Positions 42,433 through 56,258 of a stretch of DNA of 64,000 bases are shown in pieces. The notes below the pieces were generated by a model that searched no databases, was not told the origin of the DNA, and worked only from the letters and a program-made list of their open reading frames with translations. A program made the translations under genes and the position numbers. This DNA comes from Stenogyne calaminthoides (Eukaryota; Streptophyta; Magnoliopsida; Lamiales; Lamiaceae). The DNA lies in NCBI GenBank assembly GCA_037126765.1, contig JBBCBC010000049.1:310001-374000 (forward strand). The letters are read 5' to 3'. Every line of letters starts with the position of its first letter. The first letter of the stretch is position 1.

Positions 42433-44122
42433 CTTACGGGTTTTTCCTCCACCATTTCAGCGACGACATCTCTCGCAAGGTGATCTGACGAGTCCCGCAT
42501 GTTTTGACTCGTCAGTTGGCTCATCTGATTTTTGTGTGTCAAAATCCACTTGTGCTTTTTGTGCGATTAGGACAATTATAATTTTCCAATCAATATAGTT
42601 TCCATACATATTGTATTGACTTTAAGTATAATAACAGTGGATTAAAAGGTAACGACATGCTGAACTGAAATAAACAACTATATGCAATATCACAAGTATA
42701 TCACAAGGTTCGATCACATTTCATCATATTTAAAATCTCAAAAAAAATATGAACATGCATCAGCCAACATCTCAAAACAGTTTAAATAAGCCACGTTGGG
42801 TGGGTCATTATTTAAACACATTCAAGCGGGTTACAAACAAGAACGATTTACAAACCCTTAATATCCAGTTAATAGTTGGCTCTCTTTGACCAATATAAAA
42901 TTGGCGGGGACTTGAGAAGATATATGCATATCAATTTTATACCTAAGTAATAACCATGATTAAATACTGGATTACTATTTCGCTTTGATCGAGCCTCGTT
43001 GGGAGGGTCATCGCCGCCACTAGTAATAACCCACAATCATCCGTTTTGGAATTCATTCATGTGAAACCTATCTTTTGACCCGTCTGGTTGGGGAATTTCT
43101 CCAAAAGAATTCACAAATAAATAAATCATGGAGGTCAAAATTAATTCAATTTTATTATCCGGAATAAAATTGTCAATTAATTATTTAAAACATACTTAGT
43201 AATTTTGAAGTTGAGATTTTTCAATTTGGCAACCCTCATGCAAAACACATTTAAACAAATTAAATAAAGCATAAGATAACACAAATAAATCAAGCAAAAC
43301 AGAAAAATAAACATATTGGGCAAAAATTATCCAATTGTCATGGTTTGATTTTTCTTGACTTGATCTTGAAGAAACACGTCTCGAATTTCTCCCACTTGTT
43401 CGTCTCGAAAAATGCTTCGTGTCGAACCGCCATGCCAAGCATTTTGCGCCCGGGATGCACGCCCGCATCCGACCCGGGCCGCTTAACTCGGGGCAACCTA
43501 AGCGACCTCGGCGCGCTGGTAGACGCCCGCTTGGCGCCTCGGCTTCGCCTCGGCAGCCGATCGGCGATCCTCGGAAAGCGTCTGTAGCGCCTTCGCCCGC
43601 CTCCGCCTCGCCGCGACCTCGGCCTTCAGCGTCTCCTAGCGCCCGTCTTGGCACACGCCCGCGTGGGTCCCGCCCGTCCGTTCGGCTTTGAGGCACCTGC
43701 CCGTCGCGCGTCTTGTATGACCTCCGCCTGCTCGGCTCACGATAAGCCTGTTCGCCCATGCGTGCCGGCCAGCATTTACGCCCGCTGGATTCGATTTCGA
43801 TCTTAATTCTTCATCTCTTCGTTTCGATCCGGTTACAATTTATTTACAAAAAATAAATAAACCTAGATCTAGACTAGTCTATTACATTGATCAAATCAAA
43901 CAAATCCTAGTCTACTCGTGGATTTTCTCACGAGGCAAAACAAATCCGAACGAATCGAATTAAAAAACCACAGTTTATATGCATGCAAAATAAAACATTA
44001 AAATCCATGACAATTGGATACCTGCAAAACAGATCTAACAGTTCTACTATCCAATTTCAAATTTAATGTCCATTAATTAAATTACAATTTAAAAATTGAG
44101 CAAAGCAGTGGCTCGATGCGAT
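42433..44122 (-). mobile_element. Copia element B remnant in unit 2: gag N-terminus, leader and primer site
   Basis: Corresponds to 16454-18144. The gag frame that opens in unit 1 is broken here by small indels. The GC-rich island (about 43430-43790) is present but strongly rearranged against unit 1, whereas its AT-rich flanks match well. The primer-site region at 44105-44122 reads as an altered form of TGGTATCGAGCC on the minus strand. Confidence 0.85.
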
Positions 44123-45959
44123 TGTTGGGGAATGAGTTTACGAGATCTATTCGGGGTGAATATTTAAATACAAATTTAATTCATTAATTATTACTAGCAT
44201 GAATTAATCCTATATTAATTCAAATAATAATTGCAACAACAAATCATGCATATAAAAAGTCACGTAAAACCTACGCATGCGGAATCTACGGGTTTACGTG
44301 AACGTACCTCTCGGGATGGCAGTAGCTTTGGTCGGCCGGACTAACCAAAAGGACTTCCCAAGTATTTCCTTAGCCCTTGCTCGACAATCCGGTGGAAGGA
44401 TACTCGCGAACAATTAACAAAAGGAAAAAATAAACTTTGTTGCACCACTTATGTGGATTTGCTAATATTTCCAGCACATGGAATTGTACTTGAGAATGAA
44501 CTAATCATCCCCTATTTATAGGAGAGGGGTGAACGAAATTTGTGTGTTTTTCCAATGTGGGATAAGACTTTTCTTGGTCACCAAGAAATCTTGAATATAT
44601 CCTATATATTCTCTTTCCCATAATTAAAATATTCCACAAAATTCCACCTCCTCTATTTTATGGAATTTTCGAAAAATATAGTGTGCAAGAATCCAAGATT
44701 TGGATCTTCTTGAATTTATGAGATATTCTTGTATTTCAAGAAATACATATCTTCCATAATATCTTTTCAAGAAAATCAAGAAAATCTTTCTTGCCCTCTA
44801 TTTTCCAAAATTTCGAAAATCTCACTATGAATAACCAAGTAGGAGATTTCTTGAATTTAATGAGATAATCTTGTATTCCAAAAATACATATCTTCATTCC
44901 ATAACAAAATTCAAAGAAAATCTTTCTCCCTCTTTTATCCATAATTTTCGAAAATTAAGAGGAAATATAAACAACAATATTTATTTTATTTTAATCACCT
45001 TTTCAGTTATTGGACTATATGTTGGGCTACTCAGGGGGCCTTTAGGAGAATTAAGATTGGACCTTCTAATGGATCTTGAATATCTAATATTGAGCCACAA
45101 TATAATTCAAGCCCATAAATATTAATTAATCCCACTACATAATTAATATTGCACCATCCATCTTAACCCATATTACGATCAATATGGCTCCCGGTCATTA
45201 TTTCCGTGTTTAAGATTATCTAGCCCATTAATTAATTCAAGCCCTTTGAAATAGCTTTCCGTTAATTAATATCTTTTGTCCTTGGTCGAGGAACGGTTCA
45301 ACATTATTATCCATACAGGAAACTAATTCCACTTGCAAGATTTGGTATGATAAAACTTATGAACCTCCCAGGGGCAAATCAAGCAAGCGTGCTTGCACTA
45401 CGATTCTTCGTATTAAATCTTAGCAATCACATGTGACCAATAATATTGCCCCGAAAAAAGTATTGAATCTCTCTCGATTCGCTACCCATGATAAGTCAAA
45501 GCAATAGTTACCAATCCCCGTGATCCTATTTAAGGGACGAAGGTTAAGAAATAACGAACCACCGAGGTCTAATTCTTCCTTGTTCGATTCTCGAAGAATT
45601 TATCCTCTCAGAGGGTCCTATTCGGTAGCATCGGTCATGCACTAGTGTAATCTCTTGGTCAAGACAAACCAATCGAGCCTTACACCTCAACCTTTCGCGA
45701 TGGTTGTTCATTTCCATCTAGGTCGTGAATGGCGTACTTTTTTAGTTACAAGGGGATTAATTTAATCTTCGTGATCGGTATCACTAAATTAACTACAATG
45801 TAACACGCATTTAATTATTGAGCAGTTATGCAATAAAATATATAACATTCAATCATATTTAAAGCATCGATGATAAACAATTTATTTCAAAAATAAGTTC
45901 GAAAATTAGGTTCGATTATACAAAGTAAAAAGCATACTTTCAAATTATAATCCCCCAAT
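44123..45959 (-). repeat. LTR of copia element B, unit 2 copy
   Basis: TGTTGGGGAATG at 44123 to about TCCCCCAATG at 45960; the terminal CAACA is altered. At many sites it agrees with the left LTR of element B (10916) rather than with 18145, its positional parent. Confidence 0.9.
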
Positions 45960-46580
45960 GTAAAACAAGGTAAAGAGAACTACGTGGACTTTGATTCTAA
46001 TCGGATCGTAGGCAACATAATTTTAAGTTTCTAACTTAGAATTTTCTAAGTTTAAAATTTAAAATTATGCCCAAGCTTTTTTTTTTTTTTTTATCATCTT
46101 TTCATTATTTGTAATTTTTTTAATTGTAATTATAAGTTGTACACTTGTATTTGTAGCATTAGCAATTTAGCATGTTACTTGTAAGTTGTAACTTGTAAGT
46201 TGTAAATTGTAAATTGTAATTTTTGTAATGTATTAAATTATTGTTTCATGTAAATTTTTTGAGTTGTTTGTTATTTGTAATTTTGTATGTTTAATAACAT
46301 AAGATTTTGCTTCATCTTCTTTAAATTTACTTCAATTTATTTATTTTTATTTGTATTTTGATAAAAAAAAAAAAAAAAGGTTCCAGAACCGTGAACCGGA
46401 ACCGGAACAGTTGGAACCAGTTGGAACTAGAACCGTTGGAACTGAACCGAACAGGAACCACGTAACCCGGAACGTTAAAAAGTATTTTTACAGTTCGGTT
46501 TTTTTGGTTCCAACGTTTTGGAACCGGGAACCGCCGGTTCGGAACCGGAACCCGCGGTTCGAACCGTTTGGGCAACTCTA
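45960..46580. mobile_element. hAT right arm, unit 2 copy
   Basis: Ends TTGGGCAACTCTA at 46580, followed by AACACCCC as in unit 1. The GAACCGG subterminal repeats at 46380-46570 are more regular than in unit 1. There is no left arm in this unit. Confidence 0.9.
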
Positions 46581-46588
46581 AACACCCC

Positions 46589-47917
46589 TCGTGAAATTAA
46601 ACATAGAATAGAAAAAAATAAATTAAATGAACTCGAGTTCACGATAATTTTTTTAATATTATTATTATATAAAAAATTATTACCGTTATATATAAAAATT
46701 ATTATTATTAATAAAATAAATATTTTTTAAATAATAATAATTTTTATGCATATAAATAAATAGAAAACTAATAATAGTTAGAGCAGTAAATGTATCTTAC
46801 ACAAAACAGAAAAAATATTTATTAATTAATTATTGTTCGAGCATCAACACGGTTGCTACACGTATGTCACACAGACATGTCGCAATTATTTCCAACTAAT
46901 TTCACTTATAAAAAAATTAACATCCCTAGTTCATTTGGATAATAGTTGGAAATTACCCAAACTAATAAATTGATACACACGACAAACTTGTAATTAGTTT
47001 TAGTTAAGCATTGAATCCATATATCGCATTGTGCAATTATAATATATTTTAAATCAATGCAACTTGTTATATTGAAAAAATACAATTTAATTTATATTAA
47101 ATCGTGTAATTATTAATATAAAAAAATAATTGCACAATTTAATATAAATAAATTATATTTTTTAATATAATAATTTGCATAATTTTAAAAATGCATTATG
47201 AATGCACGATTAACTTAAATGAATGTGAGACTCACTTATTAATTTTTAATATTATCAAAATATTATTGGCCTATATTCCTTCTTGGTGTTAATATGTAAG
47301 AATTGGGCTAACCCAATGTGAATTTAAATAATTTTATCTTTCTAAAGTTAAAAAGGAGGGTGGTTCGGAGAAACTCGACGGAAGCCAGAATTTTTGAAAA
47401 GTTATTATATACTACTACAATTAACTAGCGAATCTTAAAAGGACGCGCTAAAATAGTTAGGGTGTTGCAATATTTTTAGTGTAAAATTATATAATACTGA
47501 ATTACTACATACACCACAAACTTGCCCTCAATACTGAATTACTACATATGACTCATTTTGTAGTATTTAATATTATAATTTATAAGTATACTTCTATAAT
47601 ATTTTGTGTATACCCATGTGTTACGATGTGAAAGAACCATGTGTTACTCTATAAATCTCCATGGGTTACTTTATGTTTAATAAGTGTTATATATGATATG
47701 CATAATTTTACTATACTTGACACATACTTATTCATGTAATAATATGGAAAAATTCATAAGGTAATACACTTGGTCTGCGTGTTTCTGTTTGCTAGGGGAA
47801 GGACCGACATATTTTGATTACTTTGAGGCAAAAACTCAGGACTTAACCCACAAATTTACAAAGTGTCTTAATTAAACGTATTGTATGAGCATTATGTGTT
47901 AACAGTTAATCATAGTA
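46589..47917. other. AT-rich DNA, unit 2 copy of 20600-21929
   Basis: Nearly identical to unit 1 apart from single-base indels in homopolymers. No gene was seen. Confidence 0.5.
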
Positions 47918-48212
47918 CAACTCTATCCTAATTTTGATTGTACACTTTCCTTAAATAGTCGTTCTAATTTTGTTTGGTCATTTTTTTAAAAAAAAAAAAA
48001 ATAACTTTTAATACTATTTAATACTATTATTTCCGTCAAAAAAAATATTATTATTTCTCTCAACCAAACCCACTTTAAACCATTTAATATTATTATTTCC
48101 CTCCACCAAACCCACTTTACCCACTTTACACCATTTAATACTAATATCTCTTACTTTTTTCTTAATTTTCGTGTCTACAGTAATTGGATAATTAAAAATA
48201 GGAAGGAGGGAC
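47918..48212. mobile_element. Stowaway-like MITE, unit 2 copy
   Basis: Copy of 21930-22214. It has an expanded A-run and an extra AATACTATTT near 48005-48030, and an altered right TA flank (CTA). Confidence 0.85.
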
Positions 48213-48439
48213 TAGTACATACTCATATATCAATATAATAATACAAACATGCGTGTGTGTTTTTTTCCTATTGGATAGGAGCGTACGTGTCATTTTTCAC
48301 TTTAACATTACCATTTTTTGAGTTTTAAGTTAATAGGCGGAATTGTCCGGAATTAATCTTTAGTAATAAACGGGTATGAACAAAATTCTCATTGATCAAC
48401 TATTTGATTAAATGGAGCCCACACTCGCGTAATGAGATA

Positions 48440-48658
48440 CTCCCTCCATCGTGGGATGATTGCAACACCTAATTGATGATTGCAACACCTAATTTGAACC
48501 GCAAACCAAGGAAAGTTGGATAAAGTGGGTTTGAGTGGAATAAAATAAGGGTGTTGTGAGTGTATTAATATTATATTTGTTTCAATTTTGAAAGTGTTGC
48601 AGTAATATTGGGACGTCCAAATAAGATAAGTGTTGCACTAATGTTGGGACGGAGAGAG
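48440..48658. mobile_element. Stowaway-like MITE, unit 2 copy with a 20-bp internal duplication
   Basis: Copy of 22442-22640. GATGATTGCAACACCTAATT is present twice in tandem at about 48455-48494, only once in unit 1. Confidence 0.88.
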
Positions 48659-48873
48659 TATATAAAATTGTCTCGCACAAGTCTTTATCTTATTTATTTG
48701 ATCTGATTTTTTATTTTTCACAAATTCTCCTATGAATAAATTTCATAGAATGAAATTGGACTCATTCATAAATAACATAACATTCTTTCAATAATATTAC
48801 TAATTTTATAAATTAATACCATAATATTTTACACACATAAAACATAACGAACTATTTATGGTATTAGTTAATA

Positions 48874-49204
48874 TTCCATCCGTCCTAATTTAAATTGACC
48901 AATTTTCATAAATAGGTGTCCTAATTTAGATTTAGTCATTTCCTAAAAAGAAAATAAAGCAACTTTCTTTACAAAACAATACCCCTTACAAACAACATTT
49001 ATTTACATCACATGTCACTTCACCACACACACTAAATCCACTTTACATCATTTAATACTAATAAACAATACATTTTTTAAAGTTGAATTGATATTCATAC
49101 CCCTCCACCAAATTCACTTTATACAATTTAATACTATTATTTTTCACTTTTCTTAAACTTCAGATTCTCTGATAATTTAATAATCAAAATTATGACGGAG
49201 GGAG
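48874..49204. mobile_element. Stowaway-like MITE, unit 2 copy
   Basis: Copy of 22856-23184; the right arm differs over about 14 bases at 49158-49172. Confidence 0.85.
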
Positions 49205-49747
49205 TACATGTAATTAGACTTTTTGTTGTTTTTTTTCCTTGGTTTTATCTATATAAGCAGTATAATAACTAGTACTACATACAACTATGCATGTGTAATA
49301 CAATAAATATATCGTTATCATTTGTCAAATATGTGTATGTATTTAAATACACCTTTGTCCAGATGAATAATGGCTAATATTTAAATGAGACGACATATCC
49401 TATATTGTATTTTCACATCTATTATATATAATTTATATACTTATGATATTAAAAAAGAATTGTATATGCCAGAAGATCCAACAAGAAATTATTTTATTTC
49501 ACTTTTCAGTTTTTATTATAATTATTTTGATATAGATGTAATATTTATTACTAGCATGAAATTAGTACCATACCCCACCATGAGTGCTAAATAATTTGCG
49601 GGATTGATCGGGATAGGCTGTAATTATAGGATTTTAATCCCAACTAATTTATCGTTTAGTTTCTGAATTGAGGGTCCATGATATACTTCAAGCTCGGATA
49701 CAAAATGCATTAAATCCCTCCATGGAGGAATATGTCAATCGTGTTAG

Positions 49748-52700
49748 TGTTAGTGTCCTAAAGACAATCTATTGTAAGGACATAATACTCGATGATATTC
49801 AGTTTGATTTAATGTTATTGTTCACTTAATATTAATGTATGGCAATACACTTGTTTAAATATTATATTTGATTGTTTGCATTTATTCATACAAGTGTTCC
49901 CATGAGTCATTGCTGTCATTGAGGTTGTGAGAACTCAGATGACTTAAGCATGATTCTCAAATAGCTCCGATCAAGAATCATCAAGAATGGGATATTGATG
50001 ATGCAATGGAGATTGGTGTGCGATATGCATCATGTTGGGATATTTTAGTTTTGATGAATTATGCCAAAACATTATCAACTTGTGTTATTGAAGCTAATTT
50101 ACAGATAACAAGTTGAGGGGGAACGAGGGAACAAGTTGAGGGACTCACAAAATCGAAGAAGATGATCGAGATCGGGACGAGGTCGCGATTTAGACCGATC
50201 AAGATCGATGAGTAAGATGAGTTCGAGTTAACCGATGAAAAACAGGCAAAATCGGAAGAGAAGAAACGATAAACCCGGTGGGATCGGAAGACCAAAAAAG
50301 ATAAGTCGAATCGGAAGAGGAGTGGTGAGATGAGAACGATCGAGATCGGGCGTGATTGAGATCTGAAAAGCTACCTCGATGCAGATGACCCGATGCTATC
50401 CCCGAGCATGTTGACTGAAGATGTGTCGATCGGACCGGATAAGAAGAAATCGGGATACTGAGTTCGAGGGTCAACAGCGACCGAGGGTCACAGTCAATAA
50501 AAGTGACCGAGGGTCGGGACGTTCGGGTCGAAGAGTTGAACTTCAAGAAGCTCGGTGCGTCAAGAACCGATCGGAGAAAGGTCAACCAAGAGAAGTCCGA
50601 CCAATCAAGAATCGAGACTCGAAGAATCAGAGAACGAAGACTAAGAGAAACCCGAAAACTCAAGAGAAACCTCAAGCTCGGAAGATCTGAAGAATATAGT
50701 CGTTAGATTCAGCTGACGTGGACCAATGAGAGGAAGACAACCAGCCTGAAAAAGCTGCAGAACTTACATAATAGTATGGATTTGAATGTGATTCTCTCCA
50801 ACGGTAACATTCAAATCCACACTATAAATACAAGATCTTCCATCAAATTAATTGTGGAGAATGTGGAAAAATGCTATAGAGCTAAGAGCCATATACTCAA
50901 GCATTCCCACCATAGAACACAAATCTGTAGACATACAAATACATCCATGAGTGTTCTAAAACCCAATCTAAGCAACCCACGATATATCTTAAGCTTAGAG
51001 AGATTTTCCCAACCTTAGCATAAAGGTTAAACCATTGTACGGGAAAATCTCAACCTAGTTGGAGACACCAACCAAACCCAAACCCTCTTGTTAGGTAGTT
51101 TGTGTGTGATTGTTGGAGTTGTAAAGAGTTAGTAAGCTGCAGTTGAGTCAGCCAGAAAACTCTAGAGAATAAGTGAGTAAACTGTTTTAGACAGTCAGAA
51201 AGCTTGTTGGCAATCCCGTGGAGAGGGTGATAAGTCCCGAGGCGAGTCCGAGAGGATGATAAGTCCAGTTTGAGTGAGAGCTCGTTAAATATCTGTAGGC
51301 AATCCCGTGGAGGGAGATAAGTCCCGTTTGAAGGAATTTCCCTAGGAACAGGGAGAGTGGATGTAGGAGCTTGAGTCTCCGAACCACTATACTTTGTTGT
51401 GTTCTTTATTGCTTTATGTTCTTACTTGTCATATGCATTCAATTATAAGCAAAACACAACACATGGGCTTAAAACGCAAAAATTTGGAATCACCACTCCT
51501 TCACCCCTGTTTTATATCCATTACATGTTTTTTCCGCATTTCACGGGTTTTGCACCGGGACCAACACATCGTACTCTTAGAGAGTGTAGTAAGATCTCAC
51601 TTACTACGAGATACTAGGTATCTCATGATGGATGCACAAATACCTTAGAGGGTATTGATATACCCATTCGAAAAACCGTTTGATGTAGTTCCACTATATG
51701 TGTCTACGGGTGTCTCGGTTAGTGGGAGCGATGAGATACTCCTTTGACTTGAGGTCAATACGCACCACGCTTGCACCCTTCCATGTGTAGATATGGCTTG
51801 GATTAGGGTCATCACGAAGTGCATGTGCATGGTAGTTGAGCCAAGAATAAGATTCCTTCCTCAAAGTGGATTTAGAGAGAATACTCATCTTCCCGTCATA
51901 ATTGGATCTAAGTCATCGGTCAATGAACGTCAACTTAGATTTTAAGTGTGACAGACATGATCAATCAGTGATTAGAGACAATATGATTAAGTTATTTGAA
52001 TAGACACTTCATCATGTTCAAAACTTAATCGAGTATTCGCGAATGAAAGAAAGAAATCGTGATAGCCCATATTTCAGTTACAGGTAGTTGCACATTTCCT
52101 CGCAATGTACCTCATATATTGAGAATGTCTGATTTATTGTCTATGGTTCAATTAAGAGCGTTAGTTTGACTAATCGCACGATATATGAGGGTCTATAGGT
52201 CACACAACAAGTAACAGTTGTTTACTAATTATAGTTGGTTGATTAAATATTATATTGGATATTGATATTTAATTTATGGAGAATATAATAATAATTATAT
52301 TTAGAATTAATTATTATTACTATTTAATTAAATTAGATTTAATTAAATAGAATTCCCAATAATAATATATGGAGTATTATTATTATAGGATTCAATACAT
52401 ATGGAATCAAATTCGTAGAGATTTGATATACATGGAATTAAATTCGTAGAGATTTTATATGTGGGAAATAAATCTATTATTAGGATCATTCCTAATAAAG
52501 GTTAGTTTAAGATTTAAGCTGGGTATCTCCTATATATATGAGCTCTTAGGAATTCATAATACGTGAGTTCATATTTTCTCCATAAAATCTCTAAGTTAGA
52601 ATTTTCCAAGCAAATTCATCTCGGGGATTCAACGCTGACAGATCTGTGCAAATTAGTAAAAGACTGTTACGTGGATATCATAGTTGAGGAATTCGTGTAC

Positions 52701-52825
52701 GAATTGCTGTAAGAATTATGTTTACATTTACTCGTATTTAATTATGCAACTAATTGTTCGTTGTTAATTTTAGATTATTTTCGCTGCGTATATATTACGT
52801 GTTTACGTGCCTCTAAATTCCAACA
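49748..52825 (+). repeat. LTR A, unit 2 copy, with nested solo LTR
   Basis: Starts TGTTAGTGTCCTAAAG and ends AATTCCAACA before the primer site at 52827. This copy preserves the more typical copia LTR start. The 95 bases just upstream in unit 1 are missing before it. Confidence 0.7.
50033..51566 (+). repeat. Solo LTR, unit 2 copy
   Basis: TGTTGGGATATTTTAG to GGACCAACA, 1534 bases against 1651 in unit 1. The difference is mainly in the tandem array (50600-50695) and its upstream GATCGAG-rich stretch. The hairpin and TATA box are conserved at about 50771-50831. Confidence 0.85.
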
Positions 52826-52826
52826 G

Positions 52827-53295
52827 TGGTATCAGAGCTTCAGACTCTTGAATTAATTGCAAATTGAATAGATTTTAAATAATTTGAATTTTTTTTATTT
52901 AAAACTGGGTGCGGCTGATCGCGTTGACCAAACCGCACCACGTATGTATTTTGATAGTTGATGGTATGCTTATTAGATAAACACACCCATCTTTGTTTTG
53001 TACTGGTTCGTCTTCTTCAAGGCAAACCGCTTGGGTTTTCTGGGAAAACCTCGCCGCCGCTCCTTCCTCCATGATGCCCGCAACCCGGCTCCGCGGGCGA
53101 CCCGGGACGGCGCTCGAGTAAGCAGCCTTGAGCCGCAACTCGCGTCGGTCGCGCAAGCCCGCGCCGCCGCATCGGCGGATTAGATCCGTGGCTGCGCGTC
53201 CGCCTCCCGCCGCGATTCGCCGCTGCACTCCCTATTTTTCGACTCGTCTTGGTCGCGGTCATTCACATCTCGTGATGACGAGGAATCAGAAAACC
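52827..53295 (+). other. Primer site, leader and GC-rich island after LTR A, unit 2 copy
   Basis: TGGTATCAGAGC at 52827-52838; GC island at about 53030-53230. Unlike the element B island, this one is practically unchanged between the units. Confidence 0.7.
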
Positions 53296-53694
53296 AAGAT
53301 TCGATAAATATATTTCTCAAATAGCAAATTAAATACCTTTATTTGAGAACGGACAGTAAAAAGGGAAGAATAAAAAGAGAAAAATACGTAAAGACGGGCG
53401 CCATTAAAATATATGAAGACACGTAGCAATGTTGTCGGACACCGTTGAAGTTTTACCTGGTACCGAAAGGAAACTGGCCAAGTGACTGGCCAAATTTACG
53501 CAATCCACTCTTTTCATAAGTAATAGATTCATATCTTTCATGAATCTAACAGTTTTTAGTATTTACTCTTGGTGGTTATACACTAAAATTTATTATATTA
53601 TATTTTTTGGATTGCATCATGAATTCATGATATTTGAATTCACAACAGGGATAAAAATAAAACGAAAACTTTTAAAAAATTATAATAAAATTTT

Positions 53695-54120
53695 GTCAAC
53701 CGATTACCGACAAATTACTAACAAATTTTACCAATGGATTGCTGACAGATGTATTTACCAACGGACTACCGATAAATTACTAACAAATATTACCGATAGA
53801 TTGCCGACAGATTACTGATAGAATTTATTAACATTTTACCGACAAATTATTGACGGATTAACACATCAAGTTACAACGGATATTGTTTACTAACCATTTT
53901 ATCGACAGGTTATAAATGGATTTATCGTATTCAGTAATTTTTCAGTATCCATCGATAATCCGTCAGTAATAATTACTAACAGACACACACTGCATTGGTA
54001 AATTTACCAACGAGCGTTAAATCGATGAAAAAAATCAATCGATAATCCATTGGTAAATGCTATTATTTTTAATATCGACGGAATCATTTCACCAGTAAAG
54101 CACAAAAATTTTGTAATGTA
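53695..54120. mobile_element. CACTA-like remnant, unit 2 copy
   Basis: Copy of 27890-28316 with few point differences (for example GCCAGTAAAAC versus ACCAGTAAAGC near the right end). Confidence 0.5.
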
Positions 54121-54146
54121 TAACCACTTGAATTATTTGACTATAT

Positions 54147-54338
54147 ATATTTTTTTTATCGGACAAAGTTAGTTGTTAGATGTTAGTAGTTAGTACACCA
54201 AGCACCCTAACACCCCACAAATCCACCAAGCCACCTTATAACTCTCATACTCCAATTCGTTCTCAAAGGGAATCAAACTTGGATCTCCACTCAATTGATG
54301 AATTCAAATTGGTCGAGGATAATTTAAAATTTTTGGTT
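54147..54338 (-). mobile_element. SINE, unit 2 copy with its A-box region replaced
   Basis: The target duplication AATTATTTGACTATAT is intact at 54131-54146 and 54339-54354, and the B-box region matches unit 1. The promoter head is different: where unit 1 has TGGGCTAAGCCACC, this copy reads GGATAATTTAAAATTTTT. Polymerase III transcription would be unlikely from this copy. Confidence 0.8.
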
Positions 54339-54736
54339 AATTATTTGACTATATTGACACAAATATTTGTATTAATGGATAGAGTTAATATCAGGTCCAC
54401 CTTTACCTCTGATAATTATGAAGATTATAAATGTATTTATTTTCTTCTCTCTCTCCATCTTGTTTTTTCCATAGATAAGTTCAAGAAAGAGTGAGCAGCT
54501 CTTTTGCTTGATTGTTTGGTCTCTGGATAGACATGAATTTAAGGCTTGATAAACCTTGAAATACAATAGTTATTGCCACTCACCAAATTAATTGCTTTAA
54601 ATTCTTGAGGTTGCATCTTAAAAATATTAAGGGACAATTGTGTAAGAAAGTAATTTCAAATTATTTCAAATTCTAAAATACAATTTGAGAAAAAAAAAAA
54701 AAGAAGCAAAATATTGATTTTGTTCATGATCTGTAT

Positions 54737-54942
54737 GTTTCCAAAATTTCAAGAGATAATTCATTCAAAACAATTTTAAGTAGAAGTGCAAATAATTTAG
54801 CCTATCAATGAACTTTGTTTTATAAATGTTTCCAAAATTTCAAGAGATAATTCATCCAAAACAATTTTAAGTAGAAGTGCAAATAATTTAGCCTATCAAT
54901 GAACTTTGTTTTATAACGGACCGAGGTTGTCAATAATCAAAT

Positions 54943-54979
<37 letters not shown>
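54737..54979. repeat. 91-bp tandem duplication and (AT)n run, unit 2 copy
   Basis: Same arrangement as 28928-29167; the (AT)n run is a few bases longer. Confidence 0.88.
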
Positions 54980-54983
<4 letters not shown>

Positions 54984-56258
54984 TTAAAGTTCGAATTTAA
55001 ATTTTAACTCAAATTTGATTTGAGAGAAGTATTTCAATATTTTATATTCAAATATATAACTTGACACAAAAAAATAGGATGTGCTTATGATATGCTCGAT
55101 GCCCCCACCAAAAGAAATTATATAATGAAAAATATTATTTTATATAAAAAATATTCATATTTGTATATTGAATAGTATTTACATTTTTAAATATATAAAT
55201 TATATTTCTTATTACATAAGCTAATACCTTTTTTTTAATATAAACTAGTAGTACTTTTTATTTTTATTTTCATTGTTTTGGACCAAAATGTCTTAATTGC
55301 CCTTATATAAGCAACAATGTGCAAAAATAATGGGCATGTGCAGTTTTAAAATTCGACACTTTTTGGTTGTCCGCTGATATCAGCGCTGACAGTGTCAGAA
55401 TTGTACTTCCTGGAGTATTTTTTCTCTCACCTCATAATAAACTGCACATACATAATAAATTTGCACATACATTATAATTTTGCACATTTTGAATATAAAA
55501 GGTGCAGATTTTGAATTTTTGTAAGATGTGATGATCTGAGAGGGGAGAGAAGAGTTGATTGGAGCGAGATGAGCTCCCACGTAGTATTAAATAAAAAAAG
55601 TTAAAAAAAAATTAAGGATAACTTTGATATAAATTGTAGTGGAGAGTAATAACAAAAAGTGTTGATACCTTAGAGTGATAGTTATGTCCATATTGTATCT
55701 TAGAGTAATTATTTCTTGCAAATATATGTTTTGCATGCATGGTGTTTACTATCTCTAAAACTAAAGACCGTCCAGTGAGTCAAATGTTATTCACAAATCA
55801 CCTAAGATATTTATTTTTATTATATTTAACTAATTTAAAATGTGTTAGAGAAATTGGGGTGTGAGTATTACTCACCTATATATTATTTTTAATCTTGCAT
55901 GCTGATTCATGTGAAAATTGCATAATTTTATTATTTATTTTAAACCTAATTTTGATTTAATTTCATATTCTTCTTACCTAGTTTCTGACTAGTTATACTT
56001 AATTTAGAGGAAGATCGTGTTTTATTATTTTCATAAAAAAATTTAGCATTTTCTAAAGCAAAATACGCACCTAATTTTTAGTGAAGTGAAAATAAAGAAG
56101 AAATTAAAATCGTGGGAGAAAACATGTTAATTTAATTAAATAATTGCAGCATTTTGAGGCGTAATGTCGGCCCATTAAACTGAGCCACAATCAAGCCAGC
56201 CCATAATCCCATTTCTAGATTAATTGAAGGCCCATGTTTAATTCCATTTCAGCCTATG
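54980..56258. other. AT-rich DNA, unit 2 copy of 29168-30448
   Basis: Same sequence with scattered point differences; no gene was seen. Confidence 0.45.

Noticed and set aside
43196..43759. 187-codon minus-strand open frame
   Set aside because: It lies in the same retrotransposon leader. The unit 1 counterpart does not keep the frame, and its composition is low-complexity.
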